Below are positions 1 to 11,635 of a stretch of 64,000 nt of DNA, in pieces. A model generated the notes under the pieces. It was not told the DNA's origin. It ran no database searches and saw only the letters and a list, made by a program, of their open reading frames with translations. Location of the stretch: assembly GCF_009389715.1 (NCBI RefSeq), contig NC_052400.1:19127674-19191673 (forward strand), given 5' to 3'. The position numbers were made by a program, and so were the translations under genes. The DNA comes from Phoenix dactylifera (lineage: Eukaryota; Streptophyta; Magnoliopsida; Arecales; Arecaceae). The first letter of the stretch is position 1. Each line of letters starts with the position of its first letter.

Positions 1-2603
1 AAAAATACGTCTAATCAATATTTTACCTAACAATCTAGTTCAGTCGATGCTGAGTTGCAGATCATATCAGAACCAACATAAATGATGTTGCATCTTTAGT
101 AGCCTACAAGGAAACTCTTCCTCATCATAAAATCATTTATTTGAATTATACCTCCTAAAGAATTGAAAAGAAGCAAAAAGAGCAAACATTCTGTAGCCTT
201 AGAACAGGTGAATGACTGCAAGAGGTAGTACCATAAAAGTTACGATAGAAGTGCCCAAGCTTCACCACATCAAGATGCAACAATGATTCACTGTCTCAGC
301 ACCCCGGTTTGCATCAGAGGCTGAAACTTTGCCCCCTCGCAAAATGGCTTAGTTATTACAGAAAGAAATCCAGTAGAAGGAACAAGGCAAACAAATATTA
401 ACTGCCCCAGTCACATAGCACATAACATATAGAAGGCCTTCATTGGCCAGCAATCATCTTCAGCCCAACCAGCATGAGTCCTCCCTTCCCCAATCAATGC
501 CGATGAAATCAGAAGAGAATACCTGAATTTCAGGAGCATCAAAGGTTTGTACAGGGAGTCAACAGTCCCACCCATTATCGCATAAAACATTATTCTCCAC
601 CTTGGAATTTAATTTCGTTGCTATCTTGGCAAATGAGTAATAAAGTTAATGGGGAAAAGGCAACTCTACACCACCTATCTGACTGAAATTTATCTCCAAT
701 AATGCTGCTCATCATAAATCAAAGCATATCCAAAGGAGAGTCAAGGTATATATGCCCACTAGCATTATCAACCTTTCTTCATTTTCTTGTTTTCTATCAT
801 GACGATAACAAGAGAAGCAGCAGTAAGGACTGCACGATCTCGCAGCATTTCCAAAGGACTTTTGAATCTCCTTGATAGTAGCAAGAATATGAATAGAACC
901 AAGAAAATTTAAGAGATAACATACAGAAGCAAAAAAGGTTTATGTGCTCCTCAAGGACTCTAGCTCTCAGTAAATCATCTTCAACAAGATGAACATCTTC
1001 CTAACAAACCTTTGAATCAATAGATTACAATTCCAATTTTTCATTTAGAGTCTACAATATATCTTACTTCTATGAGTGCATCTTGAAATTAGAGATGATT
1101 TAAAATAATTGAAGTAGTCTTTGTTGATCAAAATTTTTGAAAGGTCTTATCGTAAACAACAGTTTCACTCATTAGTTTCAAATTTCACAATGTAGCATTG
1201 TTTTTTTTTTCTTTTAAAAAAATAATTGGATGAATTATAAACTTTGTTAATAAACACCAATCTCTAAAAGTTCCTTCACCACTTCTGTTGGATCTATGTT
1301 AACAGAAGCAGCAAGAAGTACCAAAATAATTGCCCTGTTATTATGAAGAAAATTACTTTCAAGAACGGTGAAGCAAGAAGCACCAAAACAGATCCGATAG
1401 ATGGAATCACGGAAGGATGCTTGTAGATTGCAGTCACAAAATTGGACCTGCTAAAGTTCACTTTAAGATGAACCTATTATGAAGAAGATTGCCTTTGGAA
1501 TAACCTAAAAGAAAAAGAAAATAACATAAAAATTTTATGCAGCCATGAAGGATCTTGCTTACTGTAATAATGCCACTTACACTGCTAGATGGCAAACGAA
1601 TTGAAGCTTTTTTAAGTTACATAACCAATCAATCGCATGTTTCACATTAAGAAGAAAACTCAAACTCTATGCGCTCAGGAAGTGAATTGTACATCAGCTA
1701 ACTTTTCCAAAAACTAATATGAATGATGTGACATGGAGAAGAAGAGTTCTAGTGTAGATGAAAAAAGTATAAAATGTTATTATTTTAGGCAAGACCAAAA
1801 CTCAAACATCTTTAACACCAAGGTTCGCAACATTTGCTACAAGCCAATCCTGTCTGTTTAGATTGTGACCCAACCTGTAAAAAGGGGAAGACAGGAGTGA
1901 CAGTTCCCTATGTAAGAGGGGCTCTTGGTGGGAATTCTCGGATCTTCTAGAAAGAATGGGCAACCTGATCCATATAAGGTACTTTGTCCTGTGGAAAGAA
2001 TGTGCAAGATATCTAAGAAAGGTCTGCATAATGGTAGGATAAGGATTTTGCTAGAAGCCAAGTTATACAGCCCTCTAAGTGCCAATTCTGATAAAGAAAG
2101 CATGTGTAACATACAAGATAATAGGATCCTTTCGAGGGATGCCCATCTACAAAGAGAAGCAGCCAAGAAATATACTTGTTTCTTGAAATCAAGAAAGGCA
2201 TCCAAGACTCTCAAGAGTTATCAGGATCGCATATGCCAAAACAGATTATTACAAAATTTGCAAGAACTTTAGACAAAAGTACATGATCTTCTTCCATTAT
2301 GTGAGCCAAATTAATGCCAACCCAATAATCCCATAATATATAGAGCTTCCCTAACTATAGTATAATCAAGAGTTGTAAATAATTCAAAGATTCTTATCAA
2401 GAGAATGTCGAGATAAAAAGTCCAATCTTACTCAATAAAAGCGTTATTGCAGTAATTTTTGTACATATTTCAATCCATTTTCCTGATGTCCAGCTAAAAC
2501 CAGCACGGCCTGACTAAGTTTTATGGAAATTCATGAATGAATTAACATAAACAGAAAGAGAAGATAGAAGGAATCAGGGGCAGAAGGAAACCCTAATCAA
2601 GAT
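1..2603. other. Intergenic, no gene recognised
   Basis: AT-rich sequence with short open frames only. The overlapping frames at about 1800-2270 resemble no family I know, lack a plausible start context and are open on both strands. The last few hundred bases before 2604 must hold the 3' untranslated region of the small minus-strand gene that ends there. Confidence 0.5.
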
Positions 2604-2885
2604 TCAAGATTTAGGGGTGGCGGCAGCTCCGTTTACCATCTCTGCCGGAGCCTGAGGGGTTTCGGCCGTCTTCATGGCGGCCTTCCGCTCGTAGTCTTTC
2701 CAGAGGTTGATCCCCTTGGTGCAGATGACTGAGAGAGAGCGGGGGAAGGATATGTGTTCAATAATACAGTCGGAAAGATACAAGAAGGGAAAGGGGTTGG
2801 AGATTTGAGTACAAGAGAGAGTACCTCCGGCGCCGACGAAGTAGAGAAAGCGGACGAGCTTGGTGCCGACCTCGTCGTTGACCAT
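2604..2885 (-). CDS. Small single-pass membrane protein, 61 aa, two exons, function unknown
   Basis: Two coding exons on the minus strand: 2885-2825 and 2728-2604. The intron between them (2824-2729) has GT at its donor and a pyrimidine-rich CTCTCTCAG acceptor. Joined, they give 61 residues starting MVNDEVGTK and ending in TAG-free frame at TGA. Residues 8-27 form a hydrophobic segment (LVRFLYFVGAGVICT), followed by a basic stretch (WKDYERKAAMK) and an Ala/Pro-rich tail. The start is the ATG at 2885; the frame stays open three codons upstream but only to a TTG. The layout suits a small organellar or ER membrane subunit, and I have a general memory of similar short plant proteins, but I cannot name a function. 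The correct splice phase and membrane segment make a real gene likely. Confidence 0.72.
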   Translation of the reverse strand: MVNDEVGTKLVRFLYFVGAGGTLSCTQISNPFPFLYLSDCIIEHISFPRSLSVICTKGINLWKDYERKAAMKTAETPQAPAEMVNGAAATPKS

Positions 2886-3239
2886 GGCGGGCAACGTCGA
2901 GGCTACCTATCTGGCCGAGACTCCGTCCAACGGGGAAGATCCGAAGATCACCTCTCCGGCTACCCTCTCCTTGTGCGCTGCAGAGTTCTAATCCAAACGA
3001 GTTCGGAGAGGTCCCGTTGTGGATCACCTACTGTCCGTGTATTGGAGAACGGTTCGTGATTGAGCGGAGTCCACCGTCCATGTCTCCTGATACACGTACG
3101 TCATCCCCAATCATCGGCCGTTTTTTCCCAATATGCGGAGCAGATGATCTAAACCGGTCAGCCTGGACCGGAAGAATATCCCACGATCCCATTGGTCATG
3201 CATTTTTTATTTTACTTCTCCAAATTTTCTGGATCTACC

Positions 3240-3490
3240 ACTGTGCCAGTGGGGTGGGCGGATATTCGGGCTATGATCCATGGCGGGATGGCCGTGAAGA
3301 CACAACATGTGTATAGAAAGGCCAACGGAGCAGCGAATTATGTGGCTTCATATGTGGCCAATTATTCTAGAGATACTTTCTGAGCGAGGAAAATGACCTA
3401 CCTAATGCATTCCAGAACTTATTATTTTTTGATTTTCTTGGTTGTATTTGTATCCGTTATATACGATAAGCATAAGAAGAAAAAAATCTC
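3240..3490 (+). repeat. 3' end of a LINE (RNase H tail), decayed
   Basis: The frame ending at 3383 reads VKTQHVYRKANGAANYVA, which is the characteristic C-terminal RNase H region of plant non-LTR retrotransposons (usual form HVYREANGAADWVAS). After a frame change near 3378-3384, the next frame reads NLLFFDFLGCICIR, the usual last motif of the same ORF2. An A-rich stretch follows from about 3465. Only the 3' end is present, as expected from 5' truncation at insertion. The sequence lies upstream of the 61-residue gene, on the opposite strand. Confidence 0.7.
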
Positions 3491-6400
3491 TAAATTTTAG
3501 AAAAAAATATTTCATAAACATCAGTAGGCCTACCATCCATGAGAGTTACAAGAAAGATGGAAAGCTATAATATTTTTTATTTTAATTTATTATACACCTG
3601 CATTTCACTTTTGGTAACCATGCCTCTTCTATTTTTTAAAAAAATATTTTATTTCATAAAAAAATGTTAATTATACCAGAGAGTGAAGGGAGAAGCCTTT
3701 TTTTTTTTTCAACAAAGCAATAGCCAATTCAATATAGGTGCATTTAGTGAAAATCTATATTTACACATGCAATAAAATAAAGTTAAGAGCTTGATTTGGT
3801 CACTAAAATAAGAGCTTGATTTGCAAGTTGCTTACACATGCAGTACATGTGAATTATCCTTACTATGAAAGTAAGAAACTTTTATAAGTCTCAACTCCCC
3901 TTTATAGTTGATTTTTTTTTTAACTTACAGCTGGATTATTTTCAGTTGGAGGACATGATTAATAATTTTATTAAAATCCCAATGCAACTGGAAGAGAGAA
4001 AGTAAAAGAAAAAAACTAGAATCCAAAAATTAATATACTATATTTCCATAGTTCTCTCAATATAAAGCATATAATTGATATATCACACACGACAGATACT
4101 AGTTTGAAGGAAATGAATTACTTGATAGGTAGCAGTAAAAAGAAGTCAAGCTATGAATGGAAATGCAGCGGCAAAGAATTTCTATTGGAAATCTTGATGC
4201 AAAAGACTTTGATTGTTAAACATCAATAGAGATTCACCATTTCTGCTTTATGTAGCATTGAGTTAATGAACCTAATTCCATTTCTTATATAGGATGCATC
4301 CAGATTGTATCACACTTGCAATTAGCAAAAATAAGGTAAACCTATTCTATCTCTAGGTTGTTCGGGCTCGGCTTGAACAGTGTTTATGCTAGGTTTTAAT
4401 CTGAAACAGATAGCTAAGAACTACAAAGATTGACCAGCTAGCTATTTCTTGATATTTTATTTTATTTTTTCTCTTTCAGCTTAATCGAGATATATTTTCT
4501 GATAAAACAATCTCGTTATCCAGCCTAACCCGATCAATACATAGAACAAGCAATTAGGCAGAGAACCAGCATGCATGTGCAACCACGCTTTGCCTAAGCA
4601 AATGATAGTGACACCAGTAAGAGATTGTCCAATAGCAGCTTGGAAAGAATCCAATTTATGCATCAGAATTCTATGTGATGTACAGCCAAACATTATCCAT
4701 TAGGATATTTCATGGTAATAAGTTAAACCAATGATGATGAAATCCAATGAAATCCAGGTTTTGAATGACTAGAAGCTATTAGCATAGCCAAGTACTCATC
4801 TACACTATTTTCAAGTCCCATCAGTAAAGAAATGTCTGCAGCTGACTGGCTAGCCATCCATGGCAGCAGGGAGCAAAGCCTGATTAAAGGGCACTCAACT
4901 GCAACTAAATGCTTGCTAATTTCTGAATTGTTACTAAATTACATCTGCATTATAGCATGAGTCGAGGACAGTGGCAATTAAATCCATAGAACTTTCTGAT
5001 ACTGAAAGTTTTGGATTTCCAGCAACTTCTTACCTTTGTTTTCTTGATGAATCGGGAAGAAAAGAACTTAGGAAATACTTCAAAAAATCATAGAGCAAAA
5101 TCAAGAATGGCTATCATGCGCCATTGTGATGTGAACAGAGGTATGCTAGAAACAGAAGTATCGAGTGCTCATCTGATGAAGTACATGTACAAGAATAAGC
5201 GATCCACACAGATTCATTTGTAATACAGGAAATCACAAGACCTATACCTAGTCGGTAGAAAGGAACAACAGAGACCACACATGATTCTACTATTCAAGCA
5301 AGCAGGAAAGCAGAAAACAAAAATATTGTCAGCAGAAAACCTCAACGCAAGCCACAGCAGACTTTGCAAGTACCGATGGCTTGCACAAATCCTAGGAATT
5401 ATAAGTAGGAAAAACTTCTGTTTCATTTATTTGTTTGTAACACCACTCCTGGCATTGCACCTGCAAACACCGGAATTTAGCTTCCGTTGTGTTATAGAAG
5501 ATCAAAGAGGGAAAACTTGAGGCAAAAAATCTTTACGCGAAGAAAAGGGAAATCAGTATAACAACTTGATAACATATTCCACCTGATAAAATCTTGGAAC
5601 TTGTGGTGTCCAATGTAATCAAAGAATACCAATGAAGAATATCTCAGAATATATGGTGAAATAGTGTCATTACTAACAAATAAACAAACAAGTTGTGGAA
5701 CAGAAACATTGAACATTTGTTCATTTGTCTGAAGATTACGACCGTTATGCTCTGAGTTATACAAATTCATTATTTATAGAGATTCAGGCTGCTACATTTC
5801 AATTCCTACAAGCTTGATTTTTTTTTTTTTTGTATGACAATCCTCTCAATGCATCTGTTTCGATGTTTCTCATAAAGATAAGTGAAGCCATAATTGGATT
5901 TTAGTTGCAGACTTTTCTAAGCATGAGATGTTGACAACCATTAGAACAGATTTCCTAATGTTACAAGGCAAGGCCCTAATCGAAGTATTTTCTCTCAACT
6001 AGTACAATCATGACTACCACTGCTTACCGTGCACGATGTTTGCAAATGGAAGGCCAGTTAGGTTTGAAATACTTCCTCATTAGCTACGAGATCATGTATC
6101 CTCATGTTTAAGTAGGTAATTCCCAATCATCAGATATCAAACTTTTCAAGTGATTTCCAAGAATTATGTATGGCATATAATAAATAATTTTTAATAGTGT
6201 CGAGATGGAAAACCTGAGATGTTGAAAAAATATGCTTCATGTCCTGAAATTCATAGTAATCAGAATAGATCATAAATTAACAGAACCATGATGTTTCATT
6301 GCTCCATATATATGTTCAGCAATAAACACAAAGGACAGGATTTATTATATCTTTTAGAAGCGGATTCTAAGCATTTGAAATCACCATTCCATTTAATTCT

Positions 6401-6713
6401 TCTTAGCCATCCTCTCTTCTGGCTCTTCAGCTTGAATTTGCGACCCCCTTTTAACCGTGGCCATCTTCACCTGTATACAAGTAGTACCCAACCCAATGTA
6501 GGTAGTTCTCCATCACTTTAGTATCCACCAGTGCCACTCCTTAGCTTATTCTGATGTTTTCATGTTACACTCAGGCTGATATTATGCTAATGCTGCCTCT
6601 TAATAGCCCACTATCCTTGTCCATACTATAAGGAACATCTTAGATCTGTCATGAAATCTGAGATTAGCCTACTTGATGATTATACAGCACCCAAGAGGCT
6701 TATCTAAATTTCA
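3491..6713. other. Intergenic, no gene recognised
   Basis: AT-rich sequence with scattered frames of 60-90 codons on both strands (for example 4481-4693, 5011-5223 and 5492-5770). None matches a known family or has splice-compatible neighbours. Poly(T) runs at about 3700 and 5819-5832 may be old retroposon tails. Confidence 0.4.
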
Positions 6714-7073
6714 TCACATGCTTTTTTTCTTTTTTTTTGGTAAATAATAGGAGGGGAGGGGGAGGGGGAGGGGGAGGGGCAGAACCCCACCCACGTAGCA
6801 GCCCCGACTGGGCCTCCCTTCCATCAGGAAATGATCGATACGGGTCGCAAATTTCCGCGTGCCCTCCCCAACCTGTGGAAAACCTCACTGGGCCATCCAC
6901 GTTTGAGTACGTCACCCCAGCGCCACCTAAGTACTGATGGAAGGAAAGCATATCCACACAGAGCCATCCGGGCGTGGGGCATGCGGTCCTCTGATTTAAT
7001 CGACGCCCGTGCGTTTCGAACCCGGACAACTCGGGTGGGGTTCAAGCCCCCATTAGCCCATCCTCACATGCTT
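6714..7073 (-). repeat. tRNA-derived SINE with poly(A) tail and target-site duplication
   Basis: A GC-rich island of about 340 bases is flanked by the direct repeat TCACATGCTTT at 6714-6724 and again at about 7064-7073. Read on the minus strand, it begins TGGGCTAATGGGGG (box A-like) and carries GGGTTCGAAAC (close to the Pol III box B consensus) some 40 bases later. It then has a body of roughly 200 bases, a CCCCCT repeat (plus-strand GGGGGA units at 6751-6779) and a 3' end TTTACC followed by poly(A). Box A plus box B, an A tail and an 11-base target-site duplication are the hallmarks of a SINE inserted by LINE machinery. I cannot assign it to a named family. Confidence 0.75.
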
Positions 7074-7847
7074 TAGTGTCCTCCATTAGCCCATCCTCAC
7101 ACAACAAAAGCAAGGTACCTTAATGATCTGATAGGATGATTTTTTACCCTCAATTTTGCACCACCAACACTGCATATGTTAACCCCAAGCCTGTGCTGAT
7201 CCTACTACATTGATTTTTACAGTCTAAAACTTGCAAAAGACTTGAATGAAAACATAAAGGCACGAGAATATTGTCAAAGATATAATATAAACTTTTGAAT
7301 AGTCCTGAAATGCTGACAACAAATCCAAAGAATTAGATACCACATGTTACAACATCCCGATGTCTTCAATAACTACTTGAAGGGACTTAACTGAAAATGG
7401 TTTGCAAATTTGGCAAGATGTGGAAAACAGAGTTTTTGTGAGATTCAATCATGCAAATGGCTTTTTACTCTCCATTTATCCCTTGCAAAGGTTGGAAATG
7501 GTGAAAGGTATCAGCTATGGATATCCTAATAGGTGCAACAATGATTTAGTAAAAGGATTTTAACCTTTACTTCTTTACTATATACCTTGTCACACAATTA
7601 ATGGATGGAAAGTCGGTTAATGCGAAGGAGAAGATATCCACTAAATAAGCTGAACTATATGACATCATTCATATTGATGGCTGTCGTCTATATGGAAAGG
7701 ATTAAATATTTAAAGGAGGCAAACATGCTATATATGCAAAAAGGTATCTTTGGGAGGCTGTGAAGGAAGGAGACGAGAGAGTTTCGGGTTCTGACAGGAT
7801 TAGAATAGCTCATCTGAACAGAATTGACTAAAGGGAGTTGACCATCT

Positions 7848-8100
7848 GTTTTTTCTTTTTCCTTTTTTTTTTTTTTGGTAAGATGGCTACTTTAACAAGT
7901 CCCAGTATAAATACAGCCACTAGGGTCAGCCACCAAAATATCATGTAGAAGCCCGGGAATAGTGGAGATAAGAGTCCCAGGGTACAGACCCTGTATGCTT
8001 GGCCAGACTCTGTTAAAAAATGATACATATAATATCTGAATTCCACAATTTCTTTTAAAATTATTGTGCATTGCATTAGACAACCTCAATGCCCTATCTC
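7848..8100 (-). repeat. LINE 3' end with poly(A) tail
   Basis: On the minus strand this stretch reads IPGLLHDILVADPSGCIYT in one frame, close to the terminal DIL..D..GCIHTR motif of plant LINE ORF2 proteins. After a stop codon and a short 3' untranslated part it ends ATCTTACC plus a long A run (plus-strand T run at about 7862-7876). It appears to be a 5'-truncated LINE copy with no complete domain left. It shares the TTACC-poly(A) end with the SINE at 6714-7073. Confidence 0.6.
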
Positions 8101-8129
8101 CACCTTGTACTTAGTTTTTTTTTAAAAAA

Positions 8130-8840
8130 AAAAATCAAAATGTGTATTGCAAAAGTAATAGGGAAAGGATTGTAGGAGTGAGAGGTTCACAGAAAAATGG
8201 AGGTTAGAGAGAGGAAGAAGAGGAACCGAAATCATGTATCTGGATAACAAGATAAAAAGAAGGTATTTCTCGTCAAAAATAAAATACAGTAATGGAACTC
8301 TAAATTTGTTGACTTGACTTAGATGCAGGTAGAAAGATTTGTAAAAAGATAGCTTTGACAGGTCATCAAGGGAACAATTATTGATGATATTTCTTGTGGA
8401 TCTGTTATGAACAGGGGAACTGAGGGACATAATTGACCAAAGATAGTTGACTACCTCATTGCGTTCATATAGTGCACTACAAAGCCAAAATCTTTTGTAT
8501 ATCTTGAAATTTGATCAGGTTACATACTTTGTGCTCCTTATTGCAAAAATAATTGGGGCAAACTAGTAGGAATAATGGTTACCTAGAGAAAGGGAGGTTA
8601 GAGAAAGAAGAAGAAGACAAACTCTGAATTCAACCTACAAGATAGAAATCATGTAGTTTACCATAGAAAAATAACATAAAATTCAACAATTCAACATAAA
8701 AAAGAACCCTAAAAATACTCCTAGTATATCTAAATCTTATCTAACCTATTATATAGTTAACCCAAATCTATATCAATATCACAAAGGAGAGTAGTTCTTC
8801 AATAGGAACTGAGAGACAAGTTAAACACAAAAGAATATCC
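8130..8840. repeat. Pair of diverged direct repeats
   Basis: Sequence starting TATTGCAAAAGTAAT at about 8144 recurs as TATTGCAAAAATAAT at about 8541. Both copies are followed by a matching GGAGGTTAGAGA / GGAGGTTAGAGA block and by AAATCATGTA. A second pair, GGGGAACTGAGGGACA near 8413 and AGGAACTGAGAGACA near 8804, lies at the other end in the same order. The spacing of about 390-400 bases suggests an old tandem duplication or two copies of one repeat. Class unknown. Confidence 0.45.
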
Positions 8841-10203
8841 AAAAGATCATCCTCCAAGTGAGGGAGTCACATCATCTATTAGACTATGTTTTCAGAATGG
8901 TGTCAAATAAAATATAAAAATACCAAAGCTTTGTTAAAACATCCAAAATTAGGTTAATTAGAGTGAACATTTTCTTATCAAATCTCATAATCATCTTGTT
9001 GTCATTGGATCTAAACAAGAAACTGTAAAAAGAACGAGTTAGGACACAAGCGGATAGTATTGATGCTAACACGAAGCTCAAATGAGAAAAGTGAGGATTG
9101 ATGCCAAGAGATATGGTCCATTAAGAAAAGAGGCAAGCATCAAATGAAGCTACACAATCATTTTTAGGAAAGCACCACAACTCAGCAGTCATCTTAGGGA
9201 ATAGCAAATGGTCAGCTAGGGTACCATATGCAAGCATCGCAGCAAAATATAACTTAATTATGACAATAATGCAACAGAATGTAAAAATAATTCTGACAAG
9301 AAATCAGTCAGGCATACATAGGCAAATTGTTAAATTTTCAATTAAAAAAATAATTGAAAGAAAAGAAGTGGTTTCTGCACCAAATGAAATAAGAAAATGA
9401 AGAAATCCTTTTCTGCCCGCTCGAGTGTGGTGCATTGAACAAGAAACAGCAATGATTAATTGCATGAAACCTGAATTCTACACTGCTTGCTCCCATGAAC
9501 TGAGAAAATGTGAATAATATCTCAGATTGGAATAGGCTCCATATTGACAAATATGGGAGGGGCGACGTGGGAAACTGCAGGGAATAGAGCATGGAAAGAT
9601 AAAAAGAACTCAGACGTACACCTGAAATTGATGTACTGGTTTACCAATTTAAGCCTGCAACCTTATGCTCTCAAGGCAAAATACCACACTGACTAGATAG
9701 ATGGACAAGCACTTTTACCTATTATACATCACGCCAGGGAAGCTGAAGGAGAACTTCAGTATCCCCACTGCAAGGAATTCCGGGGCAACTGCTCAAAATA
9801 AAGGTATCCTTCAAAGAAGAGCTCATTGAGATCAATAAGAGAGGATTCACTTTAATAAAAGGACTAACATCTCAAGGACGAAAGAAAGTAAATCTGAGAG
9901 GGCATAGTTTATCCATCCTTCAGGAGAGTAAAATTTCGACTTGGTATAAGCATTCCATGGTTGCATACAAGAAAGTACATAAAGTTACATAGGTTTAACT
10001 AACTTCCCTAATATATCTTTGAGAAGTTATTGTTGCAAATACAGTAAGGAGGATCTCGATCTCTGCTCTTAAATACATAATGGTGCCCAGGAGGTAGTCA
10101 CATAGTACACTACACTGAAAAAAGAACATATATGCAGGTATGAACAGAACGGAAGATTAATGGAGAAGATGAGATGAGATGTTACTTTCTCGCTATTGCT
10201 TCT
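8841..10203. other. Intergenic and presumed 3' UTR of the CIPK gene
   Basis: No gene is seen. The part nearest 10203 should hold the CIPK 3' untranslated region, since that gene ends at 10204 on the minus strand. The rest is AT-rich with short frames only. Confidence 0.4.
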
Positions 10204-11635
10204 CTACTCAGAATCAGAACCAATATGAGCAGCAGCAGCCGACTTGTCGTACATGAGGTTCTGCAACCCAGGCTTCAGCTCCCTATTGCAGAACTCCTCG
10301 TACTCCCCTTTATCCCCTGCCTTCTTCTTGACCTCGACAACCACCAGCGACGGAGTTAACTCAAATATATCCGCCCCAACCGTCAGCGGCCCCTTCTCCC
10401 CCTCCTTCGTCCCTTCTAGACTCAAATGCCAATCCTTCTTCCTCACCGTAAAGCTTACCACTTGGGCAATCTCCTCCAATTTTGATATAATCTTCGATAC
10501 CGGCTCCCCTGACACGAACCTAGCCTCCTCCCCTGTTTCCTCGAACAGCCCGGAGAGGTCGAACCCCGGGGAGAAGGATATGATGTCGAACGCATTTAAG
10601 CTCATCGGCCTCGGCAGCCCCAATTTCGGCCGTTGGCCATCCACCAAGGAGGAGGATGACGAGGTGCAGGCTTCGGTTTCGGAGTCGGAGGTCTCGTCGG
10701 GCGGCGTTGGCGGCGGGGAGAAGTCGAGGTCGTCAAAGCTGTGAACTTTATCGTTCTCGATGTAGAACCGGATGTGCCGGAAATTCTTCTTGAACCACCG
10801 GTTCTCCATGATCTCCGGGATGGTGATTCTGGTGTTGGGATTGGTGTCGAGGAGGCGAGAGAGGAGGCGGACGAGGTCGGAGGAGAACCATCGGGGGCAG
10901 CGGAACTCGCCCTTATGGATTTTACGGTACATGGCCATGAGATTCTGGTCGTGGAAGGGGAGGTAGCCGGCCATGAGGACGAAGAGGATGACCCCGCAGG
11001 ACCAGATGTCGGCTTTGGCGGCGTCGTAGCCTTTCCGGGAGAGGACCTCGGGGGCGACGTAGGCCGGGGTGCCGCACAAGGTGTGGAAGAGGCCGTCGCC
11101 GGCGAGGGCCCTGGTCGGAGACGGCGCAGAGGCCGAAGTCGGAGACCTTGAGGTCGCCGCGGTCGTCGAGGAGGAGGTTCTCGGGCTTGAGGTCGCGGTG
11201 GAAGACGCCGCGGGCGTGGCAGAAGGCGACGGCGGAGATGAGCTGCTGGAAGTAGCGGCGGGCCGTCTCCTCCTTGAGCCGGCCCTTGGCGACCTTGGAG
11301 AAGAGCTCGCCGCCGCGAACATACTCCATGACGAAGTAGATCTTGGACTTGGTAGCCATCACCTCGAAAAGCTGGACGATGTTCGGGTGGCGGACGCGCC
11401 GGAGGATGGCGATCTCGCGCTTGATATGGGCAACGAGGCCGCCCTTCAGGATCTTCTCCTTATCCAGCACCTTGATCGCCGCGCTCTCCCCTGTCCTCAG
11501 GTTCCGGGCGTGGTACACCTTGGCGAAGGTCCCGTGCCCCAAGAGCCGCCCCACCTCGTACCGGCCCATCAAAACAAGCCCCTTCTTGCTCGTGTCCTCC
11601 GGGTTTCTGCTCCTTGTTGCTCTCGCCGCCGCCAT
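10204..11635 (-). CDS. CIPK: CBL-interacting protein kinase (SnRK3), intronless, with a one-base frame change
   Basis: Calcium-signalling Ser/Thr kinase activated by calcineurin B-like sensors. From the ATG at 11635 the first frame gives the P-loop GHGTFAKVY (residues 33-41), the ATP lysine in AAIKV (K55), HRDLKPEN (146-153) and [10 protein letters not shown] (166-175). The frame then changes: the rest of the protein ([35 protein letters not shown], the NAF motif [11 protein letters not shown] near residue 344, and the RKKDW phosphatase-binding region) lies in another frame that ends at TAG 10204-10206. The shift sits in the run GGGCCC at about 11106-11111, where one base is extra; 1432 nt is one more than 477 codons. 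As written, translation would leave the kinase in the activation loop and stop near 10922, losing the APE and NAF parts. The intronless layout fits the CIPK4/7/11/14 clade. It is either an assembly error or a recent null allele. The subgroup number is not certain. Confidence 0.9.

Noticed and set aside
1802-2272. Overlapping open frames on both strands, up to 118 codons
   Set aside because: No recognisable family, no splice partners, and the frames shadow each other. Not supportable as a gene.
2886-2894. Longer N-terminus (three extra residues) for the 61-residue protein
   Set aside because: The upstream codon is TTG, not ATG. The first ATG is at 2885.
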